Of a DNA stretch of 64,000 bases, positions 9,319 to 17,149 are shown in pieces. Positions within the stretch are counted from its first letter, which is position 1. The number at the start of each line of letters is the position of its first letter. Under the pieces are notes generated by a model, which was not told where the DNA came from, made no database searches, and saw nothing but the letters and a program-made list of their open reading frames with translations. Position numbers and translations under genes: made by a program. This DNA is from Pseudomonas coleopterorum (GTDB lineage: Bacteria > Pseudomonadota > Gammaproteobacteria > Pseudomonadales > Pseudomonadaceae), in the NCBI RefSeq assembly GCF_900105555.1, contig NZ_FNTZ01000001.1, positions 3,723,501 to 3,787,500 of the forward strand. Direction: 5' to 3'.

Positions 9319-9822
9319 GTGACCGCTGTGACTTCCCCTGCCTCGCAATCGGTCGAGGGCCTCTACCTCGTTCATCGCCGCTGGCTGACCGAATGGCTGC
9401 GCAGCCGCCTGGGCTGTCCGGACAATGCCGCCGACCTTGCCCAGGACACCTTCATGCGCCTGTTGACCGCGCGTGAAGTCACGCCCATTCGCGAGCCCCG
9501 CGCCTTTCTCACTACGGTCGCCAAGCGTGTGCTGTTCAATCACTACCGCCGTCAGGATCTGGAGCGTGCCTATCTGGAGGCGCTGAGCCAGATGCCCGAG
9601 CCCCTCGCGCCCAGCGAAGAGCACCGAGCGATCATCCTGCAGACCCTGCTGGAGCTGGATGCGCTCCTCGATGGCCTGCCGGTGCTGGTCAAGCGCGCCT
9701 TTCTGCTGGCGCAGGTCGATGGCCTGGGCTACCAGGACATCGCCGACGAACTCGGCATTTCCCTGGCCACGGTGAAGCGCTACCTGCACAAGGCAGCCAT
9801 GCGCTGCTACTTCGCACTGTGA
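9319..9822 (+). CDS. fecI: FecI-type ECF sigma factor
   Basis: Iron-starvation extracytoplasmic function sigma factor, 167 aa, the usual FecI length. Region 2 is around DNAADLAQDTFMRLL and the region 4 helix-turn-helix around GLGYQDIADELGISLATVKR. The chosen start is the GTG at 9319, eight bases after a GGAG ribosome binding site; an upstream in-frame ATG at 9202 would add 39 residues of non-family sequence. The stop overlaps the fecR start (GTGA). It should direct transcription of the downstream fecA-type receptor when ferric citrate is bound at the cell surface. Confidence 0.92.
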   Translation: MTAVTSPASQSVEGLYLVHRRWLTEWLRSRLGCPDNAADLAQDTFMRLLTAREVTPIREPRAFLTTVAKRVLFNHYRRQDLERAYLEALSQMPEPLAPSEEHRAIILQTLLELDALLDGLPVLVKRAFLLAQVDGLGYQDIADELGISLATVKRYLHKAAMRCYFAL

Positions 9823-10772
9823 ACGAGGCGCGCACGTTTTCCCCACACGTGGCCGAGCAGGCCGTGCAATGGTGGCTTGAACTGCAGGAGGGGGCGCTCG
9901 ACCCGCGGCAGCAGCAGGCGTGGCAGCGATGGCTGCACGCCGATGGCGAACACCGCCGCGCCTGGGAGCACATCCAGAAGGTCAATCAACAGTTTGCCGG
10001 CCTGCCCGGTCCCTTGGCGCAGGCCACCGTGGGCTCGCCCTACTCGCCAGGCCGTCGACGCGCACTCAAGACGCTCCTCCTGCTCGGGATGGCTGGGGCA
10101 ACCACCCTGGCCCTGCGTCAACAGCATTGGCTGCCGCCGCTGGTGGCCGACTATCGCAGCCCGCTGGGCCAGCGTCGCCAGTTGCAGTTGGACGACGGCA
10201 GCCGAATCAACCTCAACACCACCAGTGCGGTGGACGTACGCTTCGACGCAGGTCTGCGCCTGATCCACCTGCTCGAAGGCGAAATCATGCTCACCGCAGG
10301 GGCCGATGCACGGCCCTTGCGCATCAGCACCGATCAGGGGCTGGTGACCGCTGACCGCGCGCAGGTCAACGTTCGCCAGTTGCCGGGCAGCACCCAGGTG
10401 CAGGCCTTGCGGGGTGCGGTCGCCATTCAGCCCACAGGGTTGCAGGGCGGTCCGCTGCGCCTGGCCGGCGGCCAGCAGGTCGAGTTCGATCGCCAGCGTT
10501 TCAATGCCGCGCGGCCACTGGACGCCAACAGCGGTGCGTGGGTCGACGGCATGCTGATCGCCGCGCACATGCGCCTGGGCGACTTTCTGGCCGAAGTGGG
10601 CCGCTATCGCCGTGGCCAACTGGACTGCGATACGTCGGTGGCCAACCTGTTGCTGTCGGGCAGTTTCCCCCTGGGCGACACCGAGAAGATTCTCGATTCG
10701 CTGGAGGCCGCACTGCCGGTGAAAGTCCGCCGTTTCACCCGCTATTGGGTCACGGTGCAAGCCCGCGTCTAG
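9819..10772 (+). CDS. fecR: FecR-type transmembrane anti-sigma factor
   Basis: A 317-aa regulator of FecI. The N-terminal DUF4880 domain (about 8-55, VAEQAVQWWLELQEG) faces the cytoplasm and contacts the sigma factor. A single membrane helix lies around residues 75-95 (TLLLLGMAGATTLAL). The periplasmic FecR domain follows (QLDDGSRINLNTTSAV, LLEGEIMLTA), then a C-terminal STN-like part that would touch the receptor's signalling domain. The GTG start overlaps the fecI stop by 4 bp, giving coupled, near-equal expression. Confidence 0.92.
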   Translation: MNEARTFSPHVAEQAVQWWLELQEGALDPRQQQAWQRWLHADGEHRRAWEHIQKVNQQFAGLPGPLAQATVGSPYSPGRRRALKTLLLLGMAGATTLALRQQHWLPPLVADYRSPLGQRRQLQLDDGSRINLNTTSAVDVRFDAGLRLIHLLEGEIMLTAGADARPLRISTDQGLVTADRAQVNVRQLPGSTQVQALRGAVAIQPTGLQGGPLRLAGGQQVEFDRQRFNAARPLDANSGAWVDGMLIAAHMRLGDFLAEVGRYRRGQLDCDTSVANLLLSGSFPLGDTEKILDSLEAALPVKVRRFTRYWVTVQARV

Positions 10773-10877
10773 TCACCCAGGCGCTGCCAAAAGTTTTTTA
10801 CATCTTTCTTGAGCCGTTTTGCCTTGCTCGCGTGACAGACAGGGTAACTCTCCCTACATCCTGCCTGGAAACGCCGC

Positions 10878-13238
10878 ATGTCCAACCTGCCCACCCCGCT
10901 CGCCCGCGCCCTGCGCTGCCTGTTGCTCGGCACTGCCGTAAGCGTTGCTCAACTGCCGCACGCCCTGGCCGCCGACGGCACCACTCGCGAGTACCAGATC
11001 GCGCCTGCCTCGGTCGAAAGCGCAGTCACCCAGTTCGGCCGTCAGGCCGGCGTACTGATCTCGTTCGGCTCGACCACCCTGGCAGACCAGCCCAGCCCTG
11101 GCCTGCAAGGCGCGTACACCGTAGAACAGGGATTGGCGAAGTTGCTCGAAGGCACGGGCCTGCAGGCGCGCGCTCTGGGTGACGGTGCCTACAGCCTGGA
11201 GCCTGCTTCACTGGCACAACCCGGCAGTCCCGGTGCCGCCGTCGAGCTGGGCGCCTCGAGCGTGGTGGGCGACTGGCTCGGCGCCGCCGAGCAGACCAAC
11301 GTCTTCGAACACCCCGGCGCGCGCGACGTCGTGCGTCGCGAAGACTTCGAACGCACCGGTGCCACCAGCGCGCGTGAGGTTCTCAACCGCATCCCGGGGG
11401 TCAACGCGCCGCAGAACAACGGCACGGGCAGCCATGACATGGCGATGAACTTCGGCATCCGTGGACTCAACCCACGGCTGGCGACCCGCTCCACGGTGTT
11501 GATGGACGGCATCCCGGTGCCGTTTGCGCCCTATGGCCAGCCGCAGCTGTCGTTCGCACCAATCAGCATGGGCAACATGGACGCCGTCGACGTGGTCCGC
11601 GGTGGCGGCGCCGTGCGCTATGGCCCGCAGAACGTCGGTGGCATCGTCAACTTCGTGACCCGTGCCATTCCCGATGCTCCGACCGTGAAAGGGGGTTTCC
11701 AGACCCAGGTCAGCCCCTCGTCGAGCCAGGACGGCTTGAAGACCACGGGCAACCTGCTGGCAGGTGGCACCGCCGACAACGGCCTGGGCGGCGCCGTGCT
11801 CTACTCCGGCGTGCGCGGCAGTGACTGGCGCGAACACAGCGATACCCAGATCGACGACCTGATCCTCAAGGGCAAGTACCAGATCGACGAGGCCAACAGC
11901 CTCAATGCCGAAGCCCAGTACTACGAAGGTGAAGCCGACATGCCCGGCGGCCTCAGCGCGGCCGACTACAAGGCCGACCCTTACCAGTCGACCCGCCGCT
12001 ACGACAAGTTCTGGGGCCGTCGCACCATGGTCAATTTCGGCTATCGCTATCAGCAAGATCGCCGCGAATTCACCGCCAACACCTTCTTCACCAAGACCCT
12101 GCGCAGTGGCTACCTGGACCAGGGCAACTTCCTCTCGCTGTCACCTCGCGAGTATTGGGTACGGGGTGTGGAAACACGCTTCTCCCAGGGCTTCGATCTG
12201 GGCCAGACCCAGCACGAGATGAGCGTGGGCTACCGCTACATCAGCGAGGCGGGCCATGAGTTGCGCTATCGCACACCGATCAGCGCCAACCAGCAACTGC
12301 CGAGCACCGACAGCCGCAACGACCGCGACACCCGCGGCGGAACCCAGGCTCACGCCCTCTACATCGACGATCGTATCGACATCGGCCGCTGGACGTTCAC
12401 ACCGGGCATCCGCTACGAGATGATCGACTCGCAGCAGACCAACAACCTGAGCAACGTCAAATACCAGGGCGACTACACCACCGCCCTACCGGCGCTGAAC
12501 GTGCTCTACCACGTCAACGAAAACTGGAACCTGTACGCCAACACCGAAGGCTCCTTCGGCAGCGTGCAGTACAGCCAGATGCCCAACCGCGTGACCGGCG
12601 GCGAAGTGAAACCGGAGAAGGCCCGCACCTGGGAGCTGGGGACACGCTACGACAACGGCAACCTGCGTGCGGAAATCGGCGCGTTCCTGATCAACTTCGA
12701 CAACCAGTACGACAGCAACCAGACCAACGACAGCGTGATCGCGCGTGGCGAAACCCGGCATCAGGGCATCGAGACCAGCATCAATTACGCCCTGGACGAC
12801 CTGAGCCCGGCCCTGGCCGGCTTCGACGTCCACGCCAGCTACGCGTTCGTGGATGCGACCATTCGCGAAGATGGGCCGAACAAGGGTAACCGCGTACCGT
12901 TTTCCTCACGCCACAAGGGCACCTTGGGCGTTGGTTACACCCAAGGCCCCTGGAAGCTCGACCTGGACAGCACCTACCAGAGCAGCCAGTTCGCCGACAA
13001 CGCCAACACCCAGGCCGAAAGCGCCGATGGCAGCACCGGACGCATTCCCGGCTACATGCTCTTCAGCACCCGCGCCGGCTACGATTTCGGACCGCAGCTG
13101 TCCGACCTCAACGTGGCGGTGGGTGTGAAGAACATTTTCAACCACCAGTACTACACCCGCTCCTTCGACGACAACAACAAGGGCAAGTACGTAGGTGAGC
13201 CGCGCACTGTCTACGTGCAGACCTCGGTCGCCTTCTAG
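10878..13238 (+). CDS. fecA: FecA-type TonB-dependent ferric citrate receptor with signalling domain
   Basis: Outer membrane receptor, 786 aa. A signal peptide ends near residue 31, followed by an STN signalling domain (about 38-110), the plug (VLMDGIPVPFAPYGQPQL, VRGGGAVRYGPQNVGG) and a 22-strand barrel ending in aromatic Phe. The plug and the C-terminal segment RSFDDNNKGKYVGEPRT are very close to E. coli FecA, which argues for ferric dicitrate rather than another siderophore. It lies 105 bp after fecR, in the classic fecIR-A order. A FecI-dependent promoter is expected in the gap, but I could not place its boxes with confidence. Confidence 0.93.
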   Translation: MSNLPTPLARALRCLLLGTAVSVAQLPHALAADGTTREYQIAPASVESAVTQFGRQAGVLISFGSTTLADQPSPGLQGAYTVEQGLAKLLEGTGLQARALGDGAYSLEPASLAQPGSPGAAVELGASSVVGDWLGAAEQTNVFEHPGARDVVRREDFERTGATSAREVLNRIPGVNAPQNNGTGSHDMAMNFGIRGLNPRLATRSTVLMDGIPVPFAPYGQPQLSFAPISMGNMDAVDVVRGGGAVRYGPQNVGGIVNFVTRAIPDAPTVKGGFQTQVSPSSSQDGLKTTGNLLAGGTADNGLGGAVLYSGVRGSDWREHSDTQIDDLILKGKYQIDEANSLNAEAQYYEGEADMPGGLSAADYKADPYQSTRRYDKFWGRRTMVNFGYRYQQDRREFTANTFFTKTLRSGYLDQGNFLSLSPREYWVRGVETRFSQGFDLGQTQHEMSVGYRYISEAGHELRYRTPISANQQLPSTDSRNDRDTRGGTQAHALYIDDRIDIGRWTFTPGIRYEMIDSQQTNNLSNVKYQGDYTTALPALNVLYHVNENWNLYANTEGSFGSVQYSQMPNRVTGGEVKPEKARTWELGTRYDNGNLRAEIGAFLINFDNQYDSNQTNDSVIARGETRHQGIETSINYALDDLSPALAGFDVHASYAFVDATIREDGPNKGNRVPFSSRHKGTLGVGYTQGPWKLDLDSTYQSSQFADNANTQAESADGSTGRIPGYMLFSTRAGYDFGPQLSDLNVAVGVKNIFNHQYYTRSFDDNNKGKYVGEPRTVYVQTSVAF

Positions 13239-13389
13239 GGTCTGTGCCTAAGGCAGTCGGCCAGCCTCTGCTACAGGTGCATCCCTTGCTGCAGCAGGAC
13301 GCGGGCCGTGTCCGCAGGACCAGAAATATCAGGCTTCGCACTTATTTCATGAAAAGTTCGGAAAAGTTACTGAATATTTATCTTCATCA

Positions 13390-13454
13390 AGGGGTTGAAT
13401 TGTTTCTTCAACTCCCTGACCTTGTACTTCAAGAGGCGATGATAATCAGTCATC
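13390..13454. promoter_or_regulatory. AT-rich leader with hairpin and GATGA-N7-TCATC palindrome before the HPF-like gene
   Basis: The 250-bp gap after fecA is AT-rich in its second half. It holds a hairpin with arms near 13390-13400 and 13406-13416 (TTGAA/TTCAA core) and then the palindrome GATGA-TAATCAG-TCATC at 13438-13454, which partly resembles a Fur half-site (GATAATCA). These are candidate control elements for the ribosome-associated gene at 13491. No T-run follows the hairpin, so it is not an intrinsic terminator. Confidence 0.35.
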
Positions 13455-13490
13455 GAATCTCAAGCGAGAAAGCCGAATAAGGGATGAACT

Positions 13491-13901
13491 ATGCAGATCC
13501 AGGTCAATAGCGATAACCATATTCAAGGCGACGCCCGCCTGCAGGAGTGGGTACGCACCGTAGTGGAAGGCGCAGTCGAGCATTACCAGGAAGACCTCAC
13601 CCGCGTTGAGGTCCATCTGGCCGACGAAAATGGCCAGAAATCCGGTCCTGACGACATGCGCTGCCAGATGGAAGCACGGCCAAAGGGGCATCAGCCCATC
13701 TCCGTGACCCACAAGGCAGAAACGCTGGAGCTGGCGATCGACGGCGCTGCCGAGAAGCTCAGCCATGCGTTGGAGCATTTGTTCGGCAGGCTGCGCAATA
13801 AGCGTGCAGCCAACACGCAGGCCATCCCCGACGGCCCGAACGAGGCGCTGCTCGAAGAGGAGTTTCTGGAAAACGAGCAGGTGCTCAACAGCAAGTCCTG
13901 A
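13491..13901 (+). CDS. HPF/RaiA family ribosome-associated protein
   Basis: A 136-aa protein of the hibernation promoting factor/RaiA fold, which binds the 30S decoding region and inactivates ribosomes under stress. The N-terminal 100 residues follow the family pattern: an opening beta strand (MQIQVNSDN), a helix (EWVRTVVEGAVEHY), strands with VEVHLADENG, and the second helix ELAIDGAAEKLSHAL. The C-terminal 35 residues are acidic and probably disordered (EALLEEEFLENEQ); they are not the dimerisation domain of long HPF. It stands alone and is followed by a strong terminator. Confidence 0.82.
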   Translation: MQIQVNSDNHIQGDARLQEWVRTVVEGAVEHYQEDLTRVEVHLADENGQKSGPDDMRCQMEARPKGHQPISVTHKAETLELAIDGAAEKLSHALEHLFGRLRNKRAANTQAIPDGPNEALLEEEFLENEQVLNSKS

Positions 13902-13915
13902 GCCCTGAACTAAGG

Positions 13916-13946
13916 AAAAAGGCGAGCCCAGAGCTCGCCTTTTTTA
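13916..13946 (+). terminator. Intrinsic terminator after the HPF-like gene
   Basis: Perfect 7-bp stem GGCGAGC / GCTCGCC (13921-13927 and 13933-13939) with a 5-base loop, followed by seven T. The A-run before the stem makes it potentially bidirectional. Confidence 0.9.
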
Positions 13947-14120
13947 TTGCCTGCAAATAAGTTCTCCAATCCGGGCACGGCGATTGCTACATCGAAAGGC
14001 AGCAAAGTAAGGAGCGGTTACATATAGCAAAGGATGAAGTATGAAGCCGACCAGCGGTCTGGAACCAGCAACTAATCGTCCAGTCCATTAACAAAGTTCG
14101 ACTATGACAGGTAGTACCTC

Positions 14121-14456
14121 ATGGATAATCCATTCCAAGCCCTGAGCGACGCGTTCCAGCCCGAATACCGCGTCAATTTGAGCATCCAGCGCCTGGATGG
14201 CAGCATCATGCTGACCCTGTCCAACGAGCGAGGTGTCGCCGCCAAGCGGATGATCACCGCCGAACAGCGCAACGACCCCAAGCGCATGCGCCGCTTGATC
14301 GAAAGCATCAAGTTCGGCATGGCCATCGAGCAAGGCGGCAGCGCCATGCAGATGCTGGCGGCAATGACCGATGCCGGCAACGTCGACAAACTGGGCAGCA
14401 AGCCGGCCCTTCACGCTGCGACCGCGCAGGCCGCACCGGTGTCCGCCAGCCTCTGA
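14121..14456 (+). CDS. DUF3509 domain protein
   Basis: A 111-aa cytoplasmic protein with the DUF3509 pattern common in Pseudomonas: two short strands (RVNLSIQRLDGSIMLTL), then SNERGVAAKRMI and a helix (RMRRLIESIKFGMAI). The last 25 residues are Ala-rich. No function is known for the family. The ATG has an AGGTAG ribosome binding site. It is monocistronic, and the next gene (psiE) is convergent. Confidence 0.72.
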   Translation: MDNPFQALSDAFQPEYRVNLSIQRLDGSIMLTLSNERGVAAKRMITAEQRNDPKRMRRLIESIKFGMAIEQGGSAMQMLAAMTDAGNVDKLGSKPALHAATAQAAPVSASL

Positions 14457-14472
14457 TAGACCGGTGTTCGGC

Positions 14473-14913
14473 CTAGCTGTCCGATTTCTCTTTCACCGAC
14501 GGATAGCGCGACGACGCGTAGCGCACCACCAGGATGGCGAACGCCAGGAGCAGGATGCCGCCGCACAGGTAGATGATGCCCACATCCGGTGCGTTATGAT
14601 GCGAGACATCGCCGATCAGCAGGCGTGTCAGGGCGGTGATGGCCACATACAGCAGAAAGCGGATAGGCATGTGGTTGGTCTTGAAATAGATCCCCACCAT
14701 CGCACCCAGCTCCAGGTAGATGAACAGCAACAGGATGTCATCCACGCTTACGCTGCCCTTCTCCACCATTCCCAGAAAAGCACTGACGGCCGCCCAGGCG
14801 GTGATGGCACCGATCCCGAACAGTGCCAGGTAGTGGAAGGACTCCACGCACAGATTGCCCAGCGAATCGGCCTGAGCGTGCAGGCTCCCTCGAAGCTTTT
14901 CAGCCCATTTCAT
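14473..14913 (-). CDS. psiE: PsiE family inner-membrane protein
   Basis: A 146-aa protein with four membrane helices (YLALFGIGAITAWAAVSAF; ILLLFIYLELGAMVGIYF; MPIRFLLYVAITALTRLLIG; VGIIYLCGGILLLAFAILVV). The length and the central motif LELGAMVGIYFKTNHMPIRFL are those of the phosphate-starvation-inducible PsiE family. The biochemical role is unknown. The ATG at 14913 has an AAGGA ribosome binding site. I see no clear Pho box upstream, so phosphate control is known only from the E. coli family member. Confidence 0.85.
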   Translation of the reverse strand: MKWAEKLRGSLHAQADSLGNLCVESFHYLALFGIGAITAWAAVSAFLGMVEKGSVSVDDILLLFIYLELGAMVGIYFKTNHMPIRFLLYVAITALTRLLIGDVSHHNAPDVGIIYLCGGILLLAFAILVVRYASSRYPSVKEKSDS

Positions 14914-15081
14914 TGCCTGTGTTCCTTATGCGAACCGATTGAGAGCGGTGCCCGAGCGCCTATGCTCGTTTAGCGCATGCAGCATAAGGGCCAGCCCCGG
15001 CTGATGAGAAGCAGCCAGACTGTCGCAGGGCACCTCGTCGACACGGCTGTTCAAGCGCAGAAATTTGCCTTATGCTTTACA

Positions 15082-15097
15082 CTGTATAAACGAACAG
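15082..15097. promoter_or_regulatory. LexA (SOS) box upstream of yebG
   Basis: CTGTATAAACGAACAG fits the SOS box CTG-N10-CAG with an AT-rich centre. It lies 44 bp before the yebG start codon. yebG is a LexA-repressed gene in other gammaproteobacteria, so DNA-damage induction is likely here. Confidence 0.85.
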
Positions 15098-15140
15098 TAG
15101 TTGTACTGAACCAAATTCCCCTAGGCATATGAGGTGGTCA

Positions 15141-15416
15141 ATGGCCGTCGAAGTGGTATACCGCAGCAGCCGAGATCTGGAGCGCCTGTTTATGGACAAA
15201 GCTGAAGCCGATCGTCACGACAAAATGCTCGAGCTGGCCGAGCTGCTCGCAGACGTCCTGAAGAAAGCCGTGCCGTCGCTCGACGACAAGCAGGTCGAAG
15301 ACGCCGGGATCTACATGGCGAAAAACCGCGACATCTTCGCCAAGGCGTTCAAGAGCCAGCCTGATGCATTGAACGAGCTGCTCACGGCCACGGCCGACAG
15401 TGCCGAGCAGGACTGA
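15141..15416 (+). CDS. yebG: YebG family DNA damage-inducible protein
   Basis: A 91-aa YebG homologue (MAVEVVYRSSRDLERLFMD, KMLELAELLADVLKK, GIYMAKNRDIFAKAFK). It is SOS-induced through the LexA box just upstream; the molecular function is not known. The ATG at 15141 follows a GAGGTGG ribosome binding site; an in-frame ATG 12 bp upstream is less likely. The stop lies only 4 bp from the end of the convergent flavodoxin gene. Confidence 0.9.
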   Translation: MAVEVVYRSSRDLERLFMDKAEADRHDKMLELAELLADVLKKAVPSLDDKQVEDAGIYMAKNRDIFAKAFKSQPDALNELLTATADSAEQD

Positions 15417-15419
15417 TGG

Positions 15420-15872
15420 TCAGCTGCGCAGTGCTTCCACGAACCGCGCCAGCCAGGGTTCTGCGTCGGCTTCCGGGTTGACGGTTTCGCTGGCGTCCAG
15501 GCGCAGCATGCCCTGCACTTCATGGATGCCCAGTTCGGCGAACAGCTCGCGCATCTGCTCGCCACCGCCGCAATAAAGGTCGTAGCTGGAGTCGCCCAGT
15601 GCAATGACGCCACCGGGCAATCCGCGCAATGCCGCCGGCAGCTCGTCGCGCAGCTGAGCGTACAGCGGCATGATGTTGTCCGGCAGTTCCCCCATTCCAG
15701 TGGTCGACGTCACCGCCAGCAGCGCCTGGGGTGCGAACGCCAGAATCTCCTGCACGGTGGCCCTGGGGTTGTGCCAGGCCTGGATATCCTGCCGCTTGAG
15801 CAGCTGTTCGGCATGCCGGGCGACGTCCTCGGCCGCGCCATAGACCGAACCGCTGAGGATGGCAACTTTCAT
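15420..15872 (-). CDS. MioC-type flavodoxin
   Basis: A 150-aa FMN-binding flavodoxin. The phosphate-binding loop is SGSVYGAAEDVA near the N-terminus. The isoalloxazine loops are TSTTGMGELPDN and GDSSYDLYCGGGEQM. This short single-domain form matches MioC/YqcA-like electron carriers. It is convergent with yebG and divergent from the LOV gene, with 135 bp between them. Since LOV receptors also bind FMN, the proximity is suggestive only. Confidence 0.86.
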   Translation of the reverse strand: MKVAILSGSVYGAAEDVARHAEQLLKRQDIQAWHNPRATVQEILAFAPQALLAVTSTTGMGELPDNIMPLYAQLRDELPAALRGLPGGVIALGDSSYDLYCGGGEQMRELFAELGIHEVQGMLRLDASETVNPEADAEPWLARFVEALRS

Positions 15873-16007
15873 GATGACTGTCTCGAACCATTCAAAGGCA
15901 TGATCTTAACAGCCCGTTCACGCATTGAAAGGCAAGATCTGGCGCTCTGGCCCTCCTCCTGCGGCGCGTATGAATTAGACTACGCTGTACGGTAGGGAAC
16001 CTCTCAC

Positions 16008-16478
16008 ATGATCAATGCAAAGCTGCTGCAACGGGTGATCGATGCGTCGAACGACGGCATCGTCGTCGCCGAACAGGAAGGCGAGGACAATATCCTCATC
16101 TACGTCAATCCGGCGTTCGAACGCATGACCGGCTACAGCTCGATGGAAATGCTCTATCAGGACTGCCGCTTGCTGCAGGGTGACGACCGTGACCAGCCGG
16201 CTCGTCGGCGGGTGCGCGAAGCGATCGATCAGGGCGTGGCGTGCCGCGAGGTGCTGCGCAACCATCGCAAGGACGGCAGCTGTTTCTGGAATGAGCTGTC
16301 GATCACGCCGGTCCATAACGAAAGCGACCAACTGATGTACTACATCGGGATCCAGAAGGATGTCAGCCGCGAGGTCGCGGCGCAGCAGCGTATCGTCGAA
16401 CTGGAACAGCAGGTCGCAGCGCTGCAACGACGCGTCGCCGAACTCGAAACCTCTGCCCCTTCGAGTCCAGCGCGATGA
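16008..16478 (+). CDS. Short LOV-domain blue-light receptor
   Basis: A 156-aa single-domain LOV photoreceptor close to the P. putida SB1/SB2-LOV proteins. FMN bound in the PAS fold forms a reversible adduct with a conserved cysteine under blue light. That cysteine is present as Cys53 in QDCRLLQGDD (the usual motif is NCRFLQG; here Asn is Asp and Phe is Leu). Other flavin contacts are in place: Arg54, Gln57, the asparagines in NHRKDG and FWNELSITPV, and Gln in YIGIQKDV. The C-terminal 35 residues form a coiled coil (IVELEQQVAALQRRVAELE) for dimerisation. It has no output domain, so signalling must go through a partner. The MerR gene 0.7 kb away is the best candidate. Confidence 0.93.
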   Translation: MINAKLLQRVIDASNDGIVVAEQEGEDNILIYVNPAFERMTGYSSMEMLYQDCRLLQGDDRDQPARRRVREAIDQGVACREVLRNHRKDGSCFWNELSITPVHNESDQLMYYIGIQKDVSREVAAQQRIVELEQQVAALQRRVAELETSAPSSPAR

Positions 16479-16532
16479 CGATGAACATTCTTCGAGGCTG
16501 CATCGAATCCTCATTCACCGCGAGCGTGCGCC

Positions 16533-17138
16533 ATGCCGCCTGATGTATTGCTGACCCAGGACGAGCTGGATTTCCTGCGGGCCATGCAGGCCAATCCGCA
16601 GCTCAACGTGCGCGATACCCTTCTCAATGTTTCGGTGAAGGGTGGGCCGCAGGTGCGCGAGCTGCTGATGCGCCTGGCCTCCCATGAACAGGTCACCATC
16701 GAGGCGCACCTGGAGAATCAGCAGATCAGTTTTCCGCTGCAGATCGTGGAGGACGATTTCCAGGCGGCCCATCTGGAACTGGGGGCGCCGAGTATCTATG
16801 AAGACGGGCCGATGCTGCGTCCATGGCGGTTGAGTCTGACCGAACCCATCGTGCTGCGCGATGGCGAAGGACGTGACAGCGACTTCTGGGTTCGCGACAT
16901 TTCCTTCAAGGGCGCCCTGCTCGAGGCCCGCCATGGGGCCAAGGCGCCGGCCAGGTTCCAGCTGTGGTTCACGCCTGAAGGCTACGCGCCGATTCCGTTG
17001 CGCGGCTCGATGATTCGCGAGGCCGAGCACGGTCTGTTCGCCTACCGCCTCAGCCAGAGCGACGCCCGGGCGATCGAGTCACTGCGTCAGTTCATCCTGC
17101 AGCAGCACCGTCTGGTGCATCCGCAACTTCACAGCTGA
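16533..17138 (+). CDS. PilZ-like protein of unknown function
   Basis: A 201-aa cytoplasmic protein downstream of the LOV gene on the same strand (54-bp gap). The second half has a beta-rich pattern with D122-I-S124-F-K-G127 (RDISFKG), which fits the D/NxSxxG half of the PilZ cyclic-di-GMP signature. The RxxxR half is not clearly present, so ligand binding is uncertain. The N-terminal half (about 1-80) is reminiscent of the YcgR N-domain. The gene is tail-to-tail with the MerR gene (11-bp gap). A role linking light to c-di-GMP would be speculation. Confidence 0.55.
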   Translation: MPPDVLLTQDELDFLRAMQANPQLNVRDTLLNVSVKGGPQVRELLMRLASHEQVTIEAHLENQQISFPLQIVEDDFQAAHLELGAPSIYEDGPMLRPWRLSLTEPIVLRDGEGRDSDFWVRDISFKGALLEARHGAKAPARFQLWFTPEGYAPIPLRGSMIREAEHGLFAYRLSQSDARAIESLRQFILQQHRLVHPQLHS

Positions 17139-17149
17139 CGCCGATCCAG

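Noticed and set aside
15986-15991. TGTACG before the LOV gene as a further MerR site
   Set aside because: One mismatch and no partner hexamer at 18 bp; too weak to list as an operator.
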